Source: an uncultured Gammaproteobacteria bacterium (GTDB taxonomy: Bacteria; Pseudomonadota; Gammaproteobacteria; Magnimaribacterales; Magnimaribacteraceae). Taken from it: a stretch of 64,000 nt of DNA. Positions 63,151 to 64,000 of this stretch are shown piece by piece; positions within the stretch are counted from its first letter, which is position 1, and each line of letters opens with the position of its first letter. The stretch is taken from positions 1-64,000 of the forward strand of contig CAJWPI010000001.1 in the NCBI GenBank assembly GCA_913045055.1, given 5' to 3'. The notes under the pieces were generated by a model. That model saw only the letters and a list, made by a program, of their open reading frames with translations, was not told the origin of the DNA and ran no database searches. A program made the position numbers and the translations under genes.

Positions 63151-64000
63151 ATGAAAATAGTCTTTGCTGGAACTCCGGAGTTTGCTAAAGAGCACTTAAA
63201 GATCTTGTTGAGAGAAAATAATGTGGACCTTGTCCTAACCCAACCTGATAGAAAGGCCGGAAGAGGCAATAAACTAACACCCTCACCTGTTAAGGTGCTT
63301 GCTCAAAAAAATAATATTAGAGTCCTGCAACCAAAAACACTAAAGGGGAATTTAAATTTGGTCAATAAACTTAGAGGGGTAGGTCCTCATATTATTTTAG
63401 TGGTCGCTTACGGTCTTATTGTGCCTAAAGAAATTCTTAACATCCCTAAGCTGGGTTGTATAAATATTCATGCCTCAATATTGCCAAGATGGAGGGGGGC
63501 TTCGCCAATAGAAAGCGCTATTATAAATGGAGACAATATAAGCGGATTGTCTTTTATGAAAATGGATGAAGGACTTGACACTGGTCCTGTCTTACAAAGT
63601 CATACCTGCGTTTTATCATCGGAAGAAAACTCAGAATCTTTAACAACCAAGCTATTGTCAATAAGCGATAAAGAATTAAACAATTTCATTAAAAAATTAG
63701 AGTTAGGCCAAACTCAAGAAACAAAACAAAAGAAAACCGGCATAACCTATGCTAAAAAAATTGATAGGAAAGATACTGAGATAGTGTGGGATAAAAAATG
63801 CGCCTTAGATGTCGACAGAATGGTTAGGGCTTTCTACCCAAAAATGGGGGCTTTTACCTACATTGGAGAAAAAAGAATAAAGATTCTAAGGTCAAGTGCT
63901 GTGAACAATCGATCTTCTCTTCTGCCGGGTGAAATTTCTATAGATGACTCTGGGGAAATGTTGGTGGGATGCTCTAAGAAAACAAATTTAAAAGTTATTT
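63151..64000 (+). CDS. fmt: Methionyl-tRNA formyltransferase (3' truncated)
   Basis: Fmt formylates initiator Met-tRNA. MKIVFAGTPEFAKEHL begins it; the formyl-donor motif INIHASILPRWRGASP, DEGLDTGPVL, and the linker to the C-terminal OB-like domain (ITYAKKIDRKDTEI) follow. The frame runs open to the window edge (283 codons; full length about 310). The def gene that usually precedes fmt is absent; purE is divergent instead. A TTGACA (63116-63121) lies upstream without a well-spaced -10. Confidence 0.95.
   Translation, partial: MKIVFAGTPEFAKEHLKILLRENNVDLVLTQPDRKAGRGNKLTPSPVKVLAQKNNIRVLQPKTLKGNLNLVNKLRGVGPHIILVVAYGLIVPKEILNIPKLGCINIHASILPRWRGASPIESAIINGDNISGLSFMKMDEGLDTGPVLQSHTCVLSSEENSESLTTKLLSISDKELNNFIKKLELGQTQETKQKKTGITYAKKIDRKDTEIVWDKKCALDVDRMVRAFYPKMGAFTYIGEKRIKILRSSAVNNRSSLLPGEISIDDSGEMLVGCSKKTNLKVI

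Overview
The window is 64 kb of a compact, AT-rich bacterial chromosome. Gene content and order are those of a gammaproteobacterium: pepP-ubiH opposite a ZapB-like gene, zapA, 6S RNA and fau; miaB-ybeZ-ybeY-corC-lnt; ubiE-ubiB-hisE-tatABC; lptM-lysA-dapF-DUF484-xerC-yigB; cytochrome c4-dsbA beside engB-polA; and a complete caa3-type cytochrome oxidase locus. Intergenic gaps are tiny, many stops and starts overlap, and GTG/TTG starts are frequent. This suits a streamlined, aerobic, probably marine lineage such as the SAR86 clade; that placement is inference, not a measured result. I see no phage, IS element, transposase or CRISPR array.

Layout. 1-1.8 kb: the end of a Lys/Glu-repeat protein, coaBC, and rpmB-rpmG. 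1.8-8 kb: ubiH, pepP, the division genes, 6S RNA, fau, ilvA, rpiA. 8-14.5 kb: a peroxidase, an L,D-transpeptidase and the miaB-to-lnt operon. 14.5-20.2 kb: DUF1820, orn, a DUF6279 lipoprotein, ubiE, ubiB, hisE, tatABC. 20.2-24.8 kb: dtd and a carbon operon (tkt, pgk, class I fba). 24.9-28.4 kb: the methionine cycle genes metK-ahcY-metF. 28.4-34.3 kb: argH, lptM, lysA, dapF, DUF484, xerC, yigB.

34.3-42.8 kb is the only accessory-looking part. It holds cytochrome c5, a GlcD-type flavoprotein, an SDR lacking the usual Tyr, tRNA-Arg(CCG), a D-aminoacylase-like amidohydrolase, DUF1330, a nitroreductase, an acyl-CoA synthetase, a MaoC hydratase and a CitE-like lyase. The last three look like a CoA-dependent hydratase/lyase route.

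42.8-51.3 kb returns to core genes: dsbA, cytochrome c4, engB, polA, dsbB, pckA, gshA. 51.4-61.1 kb holds a quinone-oxidoreductase-like gene, DUF2237 and the cytochrome oxidase structural and assembly genes. 61.2-64 kb holds aroE, tsaC, purE and the start of fmt.

Three conserved genes too short for a 60-residue ORF cutoff were found by eye: rpmG, tatA and lptM. No clearly new system stands out. The leads most worth checking are a possible pseudoknot leader on metK, DUF2237 abutting SCO1, the MaoC/CitE/ligase set, and the structured engB-polA spacer where E. coli keeps the sRNA Spot 42.
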